Shown: positions 34,061-47,235 of the stretch, piece by piece
Layout: every line of letters starts with the position of its first letter
Numbering within the stretch: the first letter of the stretch is position 1
Assembly (NCBI GenBank): GCA_004026145.2
Contig: CP034986.1
Span: forward strand, 11,726,804-11,790,803
DNA: 64,000 nucleotides
From: Takifugu bimaculatus
Taxonomy: Eukaryota > Chordata > Actinopteri > Tetraodontiformes > Tetraodontidae
Direction: 5' to 3'
Program-made: the position numbers and the translations under genes
The notes under the pieces: generated by a model
Databases searched by the model: none
Seen by the model: the letters and a program-made list of their open reading frames with translations, nothing else
Told to the model about the DNA's origin: nothing

Positions 34061-37000
34061 AACCGTGCTGTAAAACGCCTCCCCCTTCCCCTCCCCTGGT
34101 GATGGCCGCCTGTTTTTTGAGTGCACTCTTTTTTGTCTCCCCTCACATTTCGATGCAACACCTCAGTGGAAGCGCCAAGGGGACACCTGCGCTCGCTACT
34201 CTGGCGCTGTAAATTGAATAAGAACAGGAAGAAGCTTGTGTTTGTGGACAAGCCTGAGCAGCAGCAGATGCCAACGTTCATGAAACACGTCATCAGAAAT
34301 GTTGCAGATCTCAGATGGACCTTTTACAGAGGTTATGGCGAGATGCGGCGGTGGGGGGGAGTGGTAGCGTGATGGGGGACATGGATTTCTGTCTGCTAGA
34401 CAAATTGATCTCCAGTGTGTGGGAGGAGCAATGAAAAGATCTGCTGAGAGCGAAGAAAAGAAGAAGAAGAGGCAAAGGAGGAGGAACTGCAGATGTATGA
34501 CGGTCAAACGTCTCACAACCATCGTCTTGTCCTGCACCACAATCAATCCCTGCGATCAATCGTCCCAGAGCAAATTTTACCAGTGACATAACTCGCCGCT
34601 CAGGCTACAACAACATAGTCAACAGAAACGACGCCATCAGGAATATATGATCCATTCAACATGGTGTTAACCAGAGGATGGACCCCTGCTGGGTAGCAGC
34701 ACCTTTCGCTTTGGCAGCCATTTATACTGTTCAAAAGTTTTTAAACATAAAATAACATTCAAAAATATTGATTGAAAATTATATTTAACACTACGATATT
34801 ATGAAGACCAACCCCTGAGCAAGGCGAACAGGAAGTACAACCTCGGAGCCTTCATGAATGAATCCCAGGACAGCTGAGGCGGATGTCACACAAACACAAA
34901 CAAAACCTGCCTTGAACAGGTTATCGCCTCATCTCAGAACCCATAAATCAGCCAGAGGCTGTCGGAGGCCAACCCAGCTTACACCATTGTCCTTCCTGAG
35001 CGACCCGACACTTGGGATGTTTGCATCTGTAAAGGCGGCTGCAGGAGATGCCTCTGAGCTCCGACTGTTATCGCCACAGACTGGCACCTGCCCAGCAACA
35101 TCGGGACCCCAGAGAGCACCCGTGACAGACAGGGCTGCAAATCCTGAAGCACGAGCGCTTGGACGTGAGATAAAGAGTCTGAGTTACCTCAGTCCAGTGC
35201 GAGAAATCCATTTTCCTACAATAACATATATGAAATGTTGGACCTTACACACTACATTCAAACACATCTTTATTGGACTGTTACAGCCACATTAGCTTAG
35301 CTTTAATGCTCTCGAGGTGATGAGCAGTACCACTGTAATGCTAAATCCAGTGTGTACAAAACTACATTTAAGGCATCACCAGCGGTCACTTTTGGATTTT
35401 AATCCGAATGTTAGCATCTTTTTGAGCGTATGTTTAAACTTTAGCATGGTCCTTCATTAATTAACCGTGTTTATCGCGGGACAGCTGATTGTTTGGCCCC
35501 TCAGATGTTTGGAGATGTTTGACTCGGCACCATTTGTTACCTCTGATGCGGTTTCATTTTGTTGAATTTTCCAACTAAACCGCATTTGTTTCGAATCTTT
35601 GTGACACAAGAGGAAGATTAATCTCAGCCCGAGGCGGACAAACACTCGCCGTGCTAACAGACAAATAACAGAAAGAGAAGTGGAGCTACTTCCTGTTGGG
35701 CACATCGTGACAGAAATGAGTGGTTCTCTAAACCCAACTCGGGTTATTTATTTCTTTCTGGTTTGGACGTCAGGGTCACAGCGGCGGAACAAGCGCCTCC
35801 TTATTGAAGCAGACAAGAGCCGTGATCGATGCCAATCGCGTAATCAGCCTTTATTTGAAGGGGGTCGCTGATTCTCGGTCCATCAAGGTTAAGAGTGCGA
35901 CACTTGTCACTGGCGTGATTTATTATTGCCAGAAGCAGACGAACAACGTTGCATGCCAAAGGGAGGGGGGACTGGGGTTGTATTAATAAGTCCAGACGTT
36001 ATGTGTGAGGCACATTTTAGAAATTACCCTTGAAAAATTAGCATGTCACGATCGATCGTCATCAAATGATTCGAGGGGCGTGGTCTGAGCTGATGAATTA
36101 AATGGGATTCATCATCACACGCTAATGCAGATTTTCTCCAGGATGAAGATTTATTTCCACCTTCTTTTGTTCGAGGTCGGAAGCTGCTGAGAACGCCGTC
36201 GAACTTCTGCTTTTGCCCACGAACCGCTCGAACGCGTCCGACTGTAGATACTGCTTTTGCGCTCAGCCGAAACAAGTTTTGAGGCTTCATCGTCGGCGCG
36301 GTAACGCAAAGTGACGTCTGGAAATGCAGAATGGAAATCTGGCGGTTCGGCTTGAGCGTGGCGCCTGTGCTGCCCGTCAGTGAGAACACGGCGGCGGATG
36401 TGAGACGAATGGAGTGGAAAGTGTATTTTTCATCCCGTTCCCCTCTGTTTGTGCCCCCTTTAACTCTCTACACAACAGGGAACACATGTAATGCATCACG
36501 CCGTGATTTCTGACAGCGAGGTAGAGGTAATAACTTCAGCTCCTGCTCTCCGCTCTTTCCTCCCTGCCTCCATCTGCCCGGCTCCGCAGCAAGACGCTCT
36601 GATGTCAGCCATCGATCTGGTGGCTGGAGACAACTCATTTCATCGTGGTGACACGCCATGATGGAGCAGCGCGCCCAGAGAGCCTCAACTCGTTCCCGGG
36701 CCCCGCGCTCCGGCACGCCTCCGTCGGGGACGTAGAGTGTCGGACGCTTGGCGGGTCTATTGATCTGCCATGGCTGGACGGCCAGAGAGACGCTGACGCC
36801 ATTTCTTCATCTGTAGACTTCGTCATGCGGCTTCGACTCTCTGCCGCCGCGTCTGAGTCCGATGTCGCATTTCCACCGAAGTGACAAAAACTTCAGAATG
36901 ATCCGATTAAACTCAATTCAGCTGGTCCGAAGTTTCTGTGTTTCTTCTTTAGATCAGTTGCCCCCATAAAAACTGTAACTCTTGTTATTTCTTCATTTGA

Positions 37001-39121
37001 AGTCACAGAATTGAAACAATTAAAACATGAGGTGGGACCTAATTTAGCACAAGGAACACCTCAATACCTTTGGAACAGTGAACCTGGAACTAAAGCGCGG
37101 CGCTCCGCCGTGGTTCCCGGCAGCGTTAGCGCCCTGCCTCTCTCAGTTTGTTGTGTACAGAGCCGCGGCCCCGCGGCGGTGCAGGTCACCCTGATTTCTG
37201 CACAAGTGTTGAACCCAACACCTGACCCCGAGGCTTCACGGCCGAGACGCAAACCTGATGTGACACACGGCTCCTGACGACAGCCGCAGATGCTTCCTCC
37301 TGTTTGTTTTAAGCGTGTCTGAAGAACACGCTAAGGTAAAACAACAACGCGACGAGTGCACGTTTAAGTACATGTGCGAATGCAAGGCTGCAGGAAGATG
37401 TGCGTGTCTGTGTCCAAAGGTGGGGGAAGGGGGGTGGATCACGGCACATTTCCTCACAGCACACACACAGGAACACACACTTTTCCTGCTTCTAACCTCG
37501 AGGCAAAGCTGAGCCTCAACCTGAACTTGGGAGTTCATTTTGCTTCTCTCCGTCTGGAGCGAACAGAAATGGCCGCGGGACACGCGAGGAGTTTTCTTGT
37601 CTTCTGCTCCGCCTGCCTGTTCGCTTAATGTTTCAGTGAAAACCTTTGGAATTGCAGCCAGAAAGGTAATTCACCAGTGAGGAAGAATTACTTTCCACAG
37701 CTCCCAATTGCTCTGACAGCCAACCTTGCTCGTTGCTCAGTTTGGGAGGAAGCTAATATATCAGACAAGGCAAACGATGGAAATCACCAATATAAGACCG
37801 CCAAAATGAAGGTTAAGGAGGAGCCGGAATATCCTCATCCCCACAGGCACGGCGGAAGAACGCGTCCACTGGGTTTGTGAAGAATCCAGCATCCAATAGA
37901 TGCAGTTACGCTCGGAGAGGAAAGCTAACTGGGAAGGTTTGAGTCCAAATAATTAAGTGTCACGTGACTTAAAAGCCTGATTAAACTCATTTCTGTCTGG
38001 TCGTTAGGGATCGGGCTGCTTTTGTGATGCAGGGAGGACGTCTGGTGATAGCGGCGCTTTGTACGGGTTCCGAATCCACTTCAATCCGTGTGCAGCTGGA
38101 GCTTCACGTCCACTGTCAGGCAGCGGATCAGAACAGAGACGAACCCCACGCGAGTGCTGGCGCTGAAGGTTTGGAGTCATTCTCTTAATCCCCTCACGTG
38201 TGTCTGACTGGTCAAAACTTTGATGTGTTTAGGAGCAAAGTTTCACTAAAAGACGTGACGCTTGCAGAAACGGCGTCTTGTCGGAATTGGTGAAAAATGT
38301 TGGGGGCCGTCAGAGAAAATGCTTCAGTTTCTGTCTTCCCGTCGAGGCCATTTTTAATCGCCCACTTCAAACGTCCGTCACAGGTATGAAAATCATCGAC
38401 GCCTTTGTGCCGTCGGGAACCTCTGCCTCCGTGTGAAAGCCCTCGAGTATTAGCAGAGGAAAAGTTCATTAAATACCTCAGGGATTAGCTGCCTGGGCTG
38501 ACTCGGTGTCTCGGCTGGCAACGGTTAAACCTTCAGCACCTGCTTCCTCACCCTGCACTGGCACCCCCTCTCCTCCTCCTCGTCCTCCCCTTCTAACACA
38601 ATCTTCACCTGAATGGTAATGAAATCAGCCAATTTAGCCTGAAACATAAAGTTGGGCCGGCTTGGATGGACGGCATCGAAGCATGCACTCAAAAGTGGAC
38701 TTTAAAAAAAGCAGAGAGCGAGAGAGGAGGCGTAGGCGGGGGGGGGGGGCTGCAGCCGAGCGCGGCGGAGGCAGCGAGGGGGGAGAAAAGTTCCGCAGAG
38801 GTGGGCAAATCTGTAAGGCGCTAGAGCTGAGAGGGAGAGCAAGTCACCTCATCAGGCGCAGATTTTACAGCCCCCGTCGGCCTAATCCTGACAAGCTGTC
38901 CGCCATTAGGGAGCCCCCCCCCCCCGTCCCTGCTCTCCCCTCCAGCCTCCCCCTCACCTCCTCATTCTGTGTGCAGGAGCGGTGTGAGGGGAGCCCGTCC
39001 TGGGGCCACAGATGAAGAAAATGTATCTGATTAAGGATGATGAGGATGAGGATGATGAGAGGGAAGACATCATGTAGGCCGCATGGTAAGGAGACAAACA
39101 CACACTGTGCACACACATAGG

Positions 39122-39122
<1 letters not shown>
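34061..39122. other. Long non-coding stretch, partly CG-rich
   Basis: No exon supported. A minor enhancer-like patch lies at 35790-36060 (CAATCGCGTAATCAGCC, GATTTATTATTGCC). A CG-richer part at 36630-36870 has open frames but no motifs. A poly-G run of about 11 lies near 38739-38749 and a C-run near 38916-38926. Frames up to 145 codons (34858-35295) look random. Confidence 0.4.

Positions 39123-39185
<63 letters not shown>
39123..39185 (+). repeat. (AC)31 microsatellite
   Basis: Sixty-three uninterrupted bases of AC. Confidence 0.98.
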
Positions 39186-39188
<3 letters not shown>

Positions 39189-39319
39189 GGTTTGTTTTCC
39201 AATTGTGTTCCGATCAATATTCTGACTCCAGGAACCTTCAGAAGCAGCCAAAAGTGTCCAAGTGAAAATTCTGCATCAAAAATTGAACCCGAACCTCAAA
39301 ACACACAAACAATGCCGAG

Positions 39320-39680
39320 CAACAAACCACGTTTGGCTTTAATTAATTGCTTAATGCCAATAATATTGCTGTAATGTGATGCTAATTACAGGGTAATTAT
39401 GTAAACGATGGTTAACTATGATGATCGGAGCTCAAATTAGCATTCAGATCATTCCAGCGGAGGGCCCACCTCTCATAATTGCATTAAAAGATGTTCACAA
39501 CTTTGAAATGCAAGCAGAGGAACCTTTTTTTTATTTGGTAGAGATGATGTGTGCACACCCCCACCACCACCTCTGCACTCTTTTTCCAGGCAGAATCCAC
39601 AGAAACATCTGTTAAGTAGGAGCAAATGTCAGCTAATTATTTCACCAAAGCATGTTTTTAATTGATCAACAGGGGAACAG
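39320..39680. promoter_or_regulatory. Dense homeodomain-site cluster, enhancer candidate
   Basis: Within about 70 bases are TTAATTAATTGC, GCTTAATGCC, AATAATATTGC, GCTAATTAC and GGTAATTATG. Downstream come AAATTAGC, CATAATTGC, GCTAATTATTTC and TTTTTAATTGATC. Sequence is unique apart from one T-run. This is the densest TAAT-core cluster in the window and the best enhancer candidate. The expected role would be regulation of a flanking developmental gene; conservation is untested. Confidence 0.45.
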
Positions 39681-41338
39681 CTGTAGAGACGGTTCTCGCG
39701 TCGCAGCACTCGCCGAACGAAGGCGAGAAGGAGGAGGATGGAGATGAAGGGCTTCTTTGAGCCTATCAACCTCCAAACCATTGAGGAAAGGTTCGACCCG
39801 CCGCTGTAATTACCCGTATCAGCTGATGCCAAGAGCAGGGCGATGAGCGAAGCTTTGACAGAGTCGGGGAAGAGGCGCTAGCTGAGGTGGAGTAAAGCCT
39901 CGGTTTTGAAATGGCCGGGGTAACAAGGGGGTAACAATGGTTTGGAGGCCCAAAATCCTCAAACAGTTGAGAAGATAGTGAAGACCAACAAACTGAGCCG
40001 ACCGCCAGGAGTGAGTTTGAAAAAAGGTGTTGACTTGGGCATATGTTTGCTTCCTTTAGTTTCCGCTCAATGAGACACGGAAACAGATTCTGGCAACGTC
40101 CTCAGGTGAGGTGTCTTGTCGGTGAAAACGACCTGACAGGTCAGGAACGTGTGATTCACGGCGAGTCGAGCTCCTCGCTGCTTCCTGTCACATTCAGGTA
40201 GGGGAACAGCGGGAGGTGACGGCCAGGAGAGACACACTGATCTGGGTTAACCACCGCAGATGCTGTCCCTCCAGGGTGGTGGCGCTAACCACAGTGTCTG
40301 CTGCACGCACGCGTGCACGGCACGTTGAGGTCGCTACAAAAATCCAGCGGAGAGCTTTGGCGTTTACTTGCTTTGTGGTTCATTTTGACAACTTTTTTTT
40401 TTTTAAATGTCACCGCACAACACTGCCACCTGCAGGTCAACCCGCACGTGCAGGAATATTAAACATCTCCTGATCCAGCCTAAGAATAATTTAATTCAGC
40501 TCTCTGTCCACATTCCGTTGGTGGACCAAACAGGCGTGAGCTTTTCCTCAGCGAGATGTTTCTTTCGTGGTCAACGACTCGTTCACGGCCGCGTGAAGGG
40601 AAAAAAAACAGAATAAAGATGAAGGGGAGAGCCGAGGAAGAAAGAGAGAGAAATCTTCCAACTGGCAGCAGTATGGACTAAAGGAAGCTCAAGCATGACT
40701 AAAAAGTACATTCACTGCTAGTCGGTGAATTCTGCTCCCTATTTGTCACTGCCACCTTGGAGAGCAGTAAGCATTAATAATACATGGGAGCTGGGGGAAT
40801 CTATTAGAGGCTACCGTTGCAGAGAGGAATCAGACGGAGGCTGCAGCTCCAGAGCTGTTAGGGAGCCACGGTGCCAGGGCCAGAGTGGGAACACTGGCTG
40901 CTCCAGCCAGGACCCTCTTATTTATTGAAGAGCTTCTTTTAAGGGGGTGGGCGGAGGTGTCAGGTGTGATGCATCATGGGAGAGGGAGAGTGCCATAGTG
41001 AGAGGAAACCTCAGGACACGGCTATAATTGAGTTCATTGATCAAACAGTGGCGAGAGAGAGACGAGGAAATCAGATAAAAATAGTGAACATGCTGTTAGC
41101 TAACGGTGCGTTCAAGCAACCCTGACACACAGGAGTCTGCTGGTGCTCCACCTGAGAACTTTGGTTCACCATGACTGGATTCAAGCACAACTGTTCCAGA
41201 GCCGCTTCCCTTCGCGTTTCACACTTGTTTGTTTAACCACAAAAGTTAGCTATGAATTATGAGGGTTTGCACCATTTTTATGACATCAAATCAAACATTC
41301 CGTTGGACTGCGGAAAGGTCGTGGTTTTTATGAGGCCA
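39681..41338. other. Non-coding stretch with an enhancer-like patch
   Basis: A patch at about 40960-41100 carries GCATCATGGGAG, GGCTATAATTGAG and CATTGATCAAAC. Otherwise nothing recognisable; a T-run lies near 40392-40404. Confidence 0.35.
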
Positions 41339-41353
41339 ACCACCAGGGGGCGG
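41339..41353 (+). promoter_or_regulatory. Strong CTCF-like motif, plus orientation
   Basis: ACCACCAGGGGGCGG matches the CTCF core without mismatch at the invariant positions. Motif match only. Confidence 0.5.
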
Positions 41354-42154
41354 AATACATCGGATGGAAACGAGCTAAAATCTTGGTGAGTAATCAGGAT
41401 GACAGGAACGTGTAAATTATCCATCAGCCAGTTCAGTCGTGACTCTGCTATGGTAATACAATCATTTTTATTTTTCAGCTTAACTCGGTGATGCGTCTAT
41501 TGCTTTCTTCTGTTTTGATGACACAGACAAAGAGGCACCGTGTCTCGCCGTGTTGCCACCCCCCTCCCATCCCCCCTACTCCTGCTTTTTGGCCAGGTCT
41601 GGGCACTTTGTGGAGGTGGGAGGGTGCAAAAAGGGAAAGAAAAAAAAAAAGAGGCGGAAGAAAAGGAAAAAAGTGGACCATTTGTTGCTTCAGATGTGCT
41701 GCTAATCCTTTGATCGAACCTCTTATGCTCTTCAAACTTGCGACTGGGGCCAAGCTACTAATGAAATTCTGAGGCCGACAGATAGGCCTCGAGCCGGAGC
41801 GTGACAGAGTCCATCTGGTGTGCTAAAGTCCCCCTCTGCTCTCAAACACACCGCTCAATGCAAACTCTATGGCAACACTTTGAAGCGTGTGTGTGTGTGT
41901 GTGTGTGTGTGTGCCTGCTGTGTTTAAGCTGCTGCGCTGCTGCCAGAACTGCTCTCAGTCTACCTGAAAGTAGCCGCCACATTAAATACCATCATTTTCA
42001 TATTAATAAATCTTTACAGGAAGCGCTTTCTGGCACGTTATGACAACAAGGAGAACATTACAACAAAGCCAGCAGGCTGTCCACACTTGTTCTTCACCAC
42101 GAGCCACCTGTTCAGATTTGGAGGGAACCCTGCTGGGCTGCAGCACCGAGCACG
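41354..42154. other. Non-coding stretch
   Basis: Contains C-rich and A-rich low-complexity sequence (about 41560-41660), the GT microsatellite at 41887, and a small AT-rich patch (CACATTAAATACC, CATATTAATAAATC) near 41978-42015. Confidence 0.4.
41887..41913 (+). repeat. (GT)13 microsatellite
   Basis: About 27 bases of GT repeat. Confidence 0.95.
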
Positions 42155-42169
42155 ACAGGAGGGGGCGCT
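42155..42169 (+). promoter_or_regulatory. CTCF-like motif, plus orientation
   Basis: The word at 42155-42168 matches the CTCF core at the G-rich part, with one mismatch at the first C. Moderate match only. Confidence 0.3.
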
Positions 42170-43685
42170 GTTTAGGTGTATGTGACGAGCGCAGATGGTG
42201 ACAGAAGCGATGAGCTACATTGTGTCTCAGCAATCTGGCAACCCGCTCATATGTCCTCTATAGATTCACAACGGAAACATTCTCAGCCCATTTTGTTGTG
42301 CGTCACGTGATGACGAGCCGACAAATGAAAAGACGAGGAGGAAATTACGGGTTTCGTGTCCCCTGAGCATCCAAACAAACATCAGCGTGAGGAACTCCAC
42401 GGCTCCCACTGGATATGCTAGCATGCTGCCAACGCCGCTAACTTTACCCAGAAAACAGTTTTACACTCCACACAAACAAGATCAATAAGTCCAAAAAACA
42501 AACCCAATAATATTTTTGTGTTTCTCTTGTTGATTTACAAAATCAGGAGACACAGACGGACACGACCGGGAGCTGCTGTGGCAGGTTAAGCAAAGCTGAA
42601 CCCACCCAATCGTCAGCATCACAACCTCTCGGCTCAGAAATCACGACCTCTGAACCCTCTTCTGGAGAGCGGATCAGCCCTTTGCAAACAAACTCACCCA
42701 AACCTGGATGGAAATGCTTTTCAGACACTTCCAAACTCATGCACACACACTACACACACACACACACAAAAATGTTAGCGCCTGAGAGGATGAAACGCAC
42801 ATAAAGCCTGACATGCACAGATGCGTGTCGATACGTTTTATTAACACACAGGGAAGAAAATACAAGAAAGATAAGGATCACTCACACACACACAGACACA
42901 CACACTCGTACAGTTTCTTATGCCTGTAGGAAAAAGACAAGAAACAAGGACCACCTGCTGTGAACTCCACACTCATTGTGTTTGTATTTTCTTCACTTTG
43001 CTGAACTCGCCGTATTGATGTGCTGTTTGTCTACTTTTTCACTTTTCAAACTTACTTCAAACGTGAACGCTCCGTCTGCTCTCACTCTCTCCGCTTCCTT
43101 TCTTTCATTAACAAAGCCGTCCTCCACGCTGGAATTTAAACAGGAAAGAAGGGCCGCTCCGCCACCACAGCAGCATTAAAGTAGAATTCAGTGCTCCGTT
43201 TTTAAACTATTTGGAATTATTCGCATACTTGTTCAATGTATAGAAAACCTGATGACAACATGAAAGATCATTTATGGTCAAGTGCTGCGCAGCTCCAAAC
43301 TAAAACTTCGTTTTCACGTTATTGTGGCCAAAACTGGTACTGCAGTCACATTCCAAACACTAGAGAGTGTGGTGTCCCCTACCCCCAGAATAGAGGTTGC
43401 TAGTTAGGGTGCCAGGTCCAGGTCGAGCATCAACCACTACACAAAACACAAACATCAACATTACTTGTCGGCTGCAAGTCTGCTTTTGAAATGAGAATAT
43501 CCAGGCCGGACTGTACGTGAAAATTGACATGATTGCAGACGTATCAGGGTAATCGTATGAGCACTTTAAAGAGATTCCTTACATATAGGTTACTTATTTA
43601 TTTCAGACCTGTAGAATGTTTTGGTTTACGTCCGTGAACATCTTTGCTTAGCTTACGCTGAATTTAGAGACATTAATCCCATTGT
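42170..43685. other. Non-coding stretch
   Basis: Short CA-rich patches near 42740-42770 and 42882-42906. No exon or RNA gene is recognised. Confidence 0.4.
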
Positions 43686-43700
43686 AGTGCCACCTGGTGG
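43686..43700 (-). promoter_or_regulatory. Strong CTCF-like motif, minus orientation
   Basis: The minus strand reads CCACCAGGTGGCACT, matching the CTCF core. It faces the plus-oriented sites at 41339 and 42155, so the three could form a convergent pair of anchors. Confidence 0.45.
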
Positions 43701-45772
43701 CTAAAGTGAAAGTTCCACCCTTGGATGATCACTAAATCCAGCTACATTTATATTTGTAACTGAAAAGACCCCAGCAGTCGACCCTTTTTATTGTGCTTTT
43801 CAGTCAGGTTGTGGAGCAGAAATCCTTGAAATCACATTGGCGTGAATGAGATGTTCCCTGAAACGTGAAGCTCTTCTCCACCTCCTGTTATTCAGAGGAC
43901 TCCATATTGGCCTGATTACCTCTGAGTTTCTCCAAGAAGGAGCCTTTTTATTTCCCCCATCGCACCATGATTGTCAGCATTACTGCTGCCATTTTCCTGC
44001 AGACAGTTTTGACAAAGGGACGCCATCACTGCCCCCACATTATGTGTCTCCGATGGCATCAGCCGGCCGATGATGATGCGGGAGCGCGTTGCGGAGACTA
44101 GAAACCCCGAGGCTCCAAATCTGGCCTCTCGCTGGTGGAAATTGCAGCCGTACGGTCACAGCTTGGCGGTTTCAGACATCTTCTAAGTGTCCTTCTGCAG
44201 CCACACTTACAAGTGTTGTGACATCATTTGAGAGCCACTGGGCCATAAAGACGCCGCCGGAGTGCCCGTGTTGGTCGGAAAAATAACAAAAACAACAAAA
44301 GTTCTTTGACAAAAGTCGAGTTAATCCTGCATGTTTCTGCAGATAAATCCATGTCTTTGTTTCTGCGTTCAACTCGCAGGGAAAATAAATAGAACGGGAG
44401 CGGATGCCTCCACGCCATCACCACCTCTGTGCTGCTGCTGAAGGAGGCGGCGGTGGCCTGAGCCAAGACGGAGCTCACCTAGGGCTGGGATTTAATGAGG
44501 GGGGGCAACTGTCTGCACTCGGATGGTTGTGGGGCTTTCGGGAAGCGACGCGAGGCTCGTTCCAGGGCAACACGTTTCTGTGATGGTGAGGGAGGAGGAG
44601 CGCGGGGGGAAATGGGGGCCTGTCTGGCAAAAACCACCTCTGCTGAGTTAATTTGATGTGGCAGAAGTCGTCAAACAGACAGGAAGTCAAACTCTTGTAA
44701 AGGTTAATCTTCTGGATTCACCGTTAATCCTGCCTGGGTGTGAGGATGACGTGAGGCTGGTCCGGGGGTCTAAATCTGCACACAAACGTCTCAATATAAG
44801 AAACAAAATCTCTGTAAAACTCTAAATATAGATGTAAGAGAAACAGGACACACTTGTCTTTGTCCAAAAATACCTTCAGATCTTTAAAAACGAAAGAAAT
44901 ATGAAAAACATTGTTTCTGTCCTGGTTTAAACCGCATTCAGGCATTCAGGGAAAACCTTCCTAAAGTCACAGATGTGAGCTGAATATGGAAAAAATGCCC
45001 CAAATTGTGGAGTTAAGAGGACAAAAATATATTTCCCCTGTAATAAAACAGACATATCAGTGACGCTGAGGTGGAGGCAAACGTCCCCGAGGCCAATCAT
45101 CTAAACTAACCTCGCAATGTTTAGACGCTGCAGCAGCCAGACAGGAAATCTACTTTTTATTTGTAATTTGGGTGAAGCGAGCCTTCAGGGCATGGCGCTT
45201 CCTGAGGGGTAAATAAAAGCTTAAAATCTAATCCACCTATATTCACACTGATGGTTGTTTAAGTGATGATTACTGCTCAGATTCACCCACCTTCTGATTC
45301 GCAGCCGCCTCGGCGATTACCAGCGATCTCTATCTGCCGGGAAAGAAGGTGGGAGATTCTTTTCTTCTGCGGAGGACAAAAACACTGAAGTGGGTTTTTA
45401 AAAGGTAATTGTCTGGAAACGTAAAAGTGTGTCTTTTTATCCCCCTAATCCTGTTAGATCTGGATGAGGAGCGAGCAGCGCTCTAATCTGTTCTAAGGTG
45501 TGGAAGAAGGGATAATGGAGATTGAAGAAGATAGGAGCGCCGCTGCACCCAAGGTTTCGCGTTAAATCAGCCAAGAAAAGGAAACGCAGACATTATCCAG
45601 GATGTGTGCACAAAGTGAAACTCTAACGACAGACGAGCTCCGCAGCGACTAAACCTGGGCCGATAGCTGGGGGCGTCACCTCGCCGCCGCCTGATTGGCT
45701 TGGATGTGACCATCTTTTATGGCGACGCTTTGCTGTGAGCTGCGAGGGCCAACGACGCTCCTCTGACACATG
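43701..45772. other. Non-coding stretch with enhancer-like patches
   Basis: Patches of unique sequence at 43880-44110 and 45130-45560 contain words such as GCCTGATTACC, AAATCTAATCC and GTAATTGTC. Frames up to 84 codons show no domains. Confidence 0.35.
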
Positions 45773-45788
45773 CAAAGGTCAAAGGTCA
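45773..45788 (+). promoter_or_regulatory. Perfect DR1 nuclear-receptor element
   Basis: CAAAGGTCAAAGGTCA contains two exact AGGTCA half-sites (45776-45781 and 45783-45788) separated by one base. HNF4, COUP-TF (NR2F), RXR and PPAR-RXR proteins bind such DR1 elements. A perfect 13-base DR1 is expected by chance about 0.002 times in both strands of this window at equal base frequencies. Binding is not shown. Confidence 0.5.
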
Positions 45789-47037
45789 GCGATTATATTG
45801 GCCTTGAGGAACACAAGTCATGTCTAAGAGGAAACGATAACAGAGCAGTGCTGCAGGAAATACTCCTAGCCCATGTCTGGCTCCACCCCAAGCCATCATT
45901 ATTGGATGTTTGCATACGTGTGTTTCCGGGAATTAAGCACAGTTTATCGTGGGGAGGGTAAACACGGCTGCACAGGCAGGGAAGGTGTAGCAGAGATGCA
46001 GGTTGCAGATAAAAGCGGTAATCACAACAAATGACCCCTTATTATTCCAGATGTGGAGGATAACAGGCTGAACGTGGGAGAGCGCCTGAGGGCGAGAGGG
46101 GCTCCGTGCTCGTTTATTTTCCTCAGCAACAGGAAAAAGAAAAAGGAAAATACCCACTCATACGTGAGGTCGCGCCCACGCCGTTCCCAGGTTGCATCGA
46201 CCGGAGTCAAGGTGCTCTTTGAAGTGGGCTTTTCGGTGAGGAGACGGAACATTTACGCGCTTAAAAGCACCGATCAGAGTTCCCACCCAGGTTTCGCAGA
46301 AACGGTGATTCACTGTTCAAACATCACAATATGAGTGATAAAAACACAACCTATCGGCTCCCAAAGGAACACGCCAGCTTAAATGATCTGCTGCAGAAAC
46401 AGGCTCTGCAATCTGAGATCAAAGGAATAAAACGTAAATTATTACAACAGTGAGATTAAAGAAAAATTTGGACAGATTTCATCAATAAATCACACTGTCA
46501 AATGAATCGCTCACATGCTGATCAGGTCCTGCACATCAGCAAGATTCAATAATTTGTTCAAATATGCTCCTGTGGAAGTTCGAAGGCTCAGGAAACAGGA
46601 ACACGTCTGAATCTGCTCCATTCCCTCGGTTCTATTTTTAGCTCTGTGATAATATTTCCTGTGTGCAGCTGCCGTGTGAATCGGTGAAGTGTTAATTCAT
46701 ACGTGTGCTTCTCCTGCTGGGGTGTGGACTTCCTGTGTACTTCAGGGGAGGTATCTGAGCTCCAGGGCCCCGGAGGTGGGGGTCAGGGAGGAGGACACAA
46801 CTGGTCCAGGTCTGACACGGCTTCGGTTTCACCAGCGCCGGCTTTGTAGCGTGGGACTCCAAAGCTGAAGGAAAATAAACCCAAACGGGGAGGAAGTGTT
46901 GGCTTATGTGAGCTCAGGAACACAGCCGAGGGAACATGGACAATCCTCTCCCACCCTCCTACACTCCTGTCCGACTCCCAGAGGCATTTGCAGCACCAGG
47001 CTGTCAGAAATTCTTTTTAAGCCGTAAAAATACCAAC
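45789..47037. other. Non-coding stretch
   Basis: Nothing recognised apart from short A-runs near 46133-46150. The 93-codon frame at 46053 and its opposing frames lack motifs. Confidence 0.4.
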
Positions 47038-47235
47038 CAATCAATCTTTATCAATCAATCTTTATTTATATAGCGTCTTTTACAATCAAAATTGTTTCAA
47101 GGCGCTTTCCAGAATCCCAGGGCCTGACCTCAGACAAGCAACAGTGGCAAGTAAAAACTCCCCTTTAACAGAAAGAAACCTTGAGCAGGACCAGGCTCAT
47201 GTAGGGGGACCCTCCTGCTGATGGGGGGGCTGGAT
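47038..47235 (+). repeat. Dispersed teleost repeat, SINE-like
   Basis: The segment starts with TCAATCTTTATTTATATAG, contains CAAGGCGCTTTCC, AATCCCAGGGCCTGACC, CAAGCAACAGTGGCAAG and CTTGAGCAGGACCAGGCTC, and ends with CTCCTGCTGATGG. I recall this text as a very common dispersed repeat in percomorph fish genomes. It is the strongest repeat identification in the window and the main support for a teleost source. The formal family name was not established. Confidence 0.75.

Noticed and set aside
34858..35295. 145-codon plus-strand open frame
   Set aside because: Composition is random-like and no splice signals flank it.
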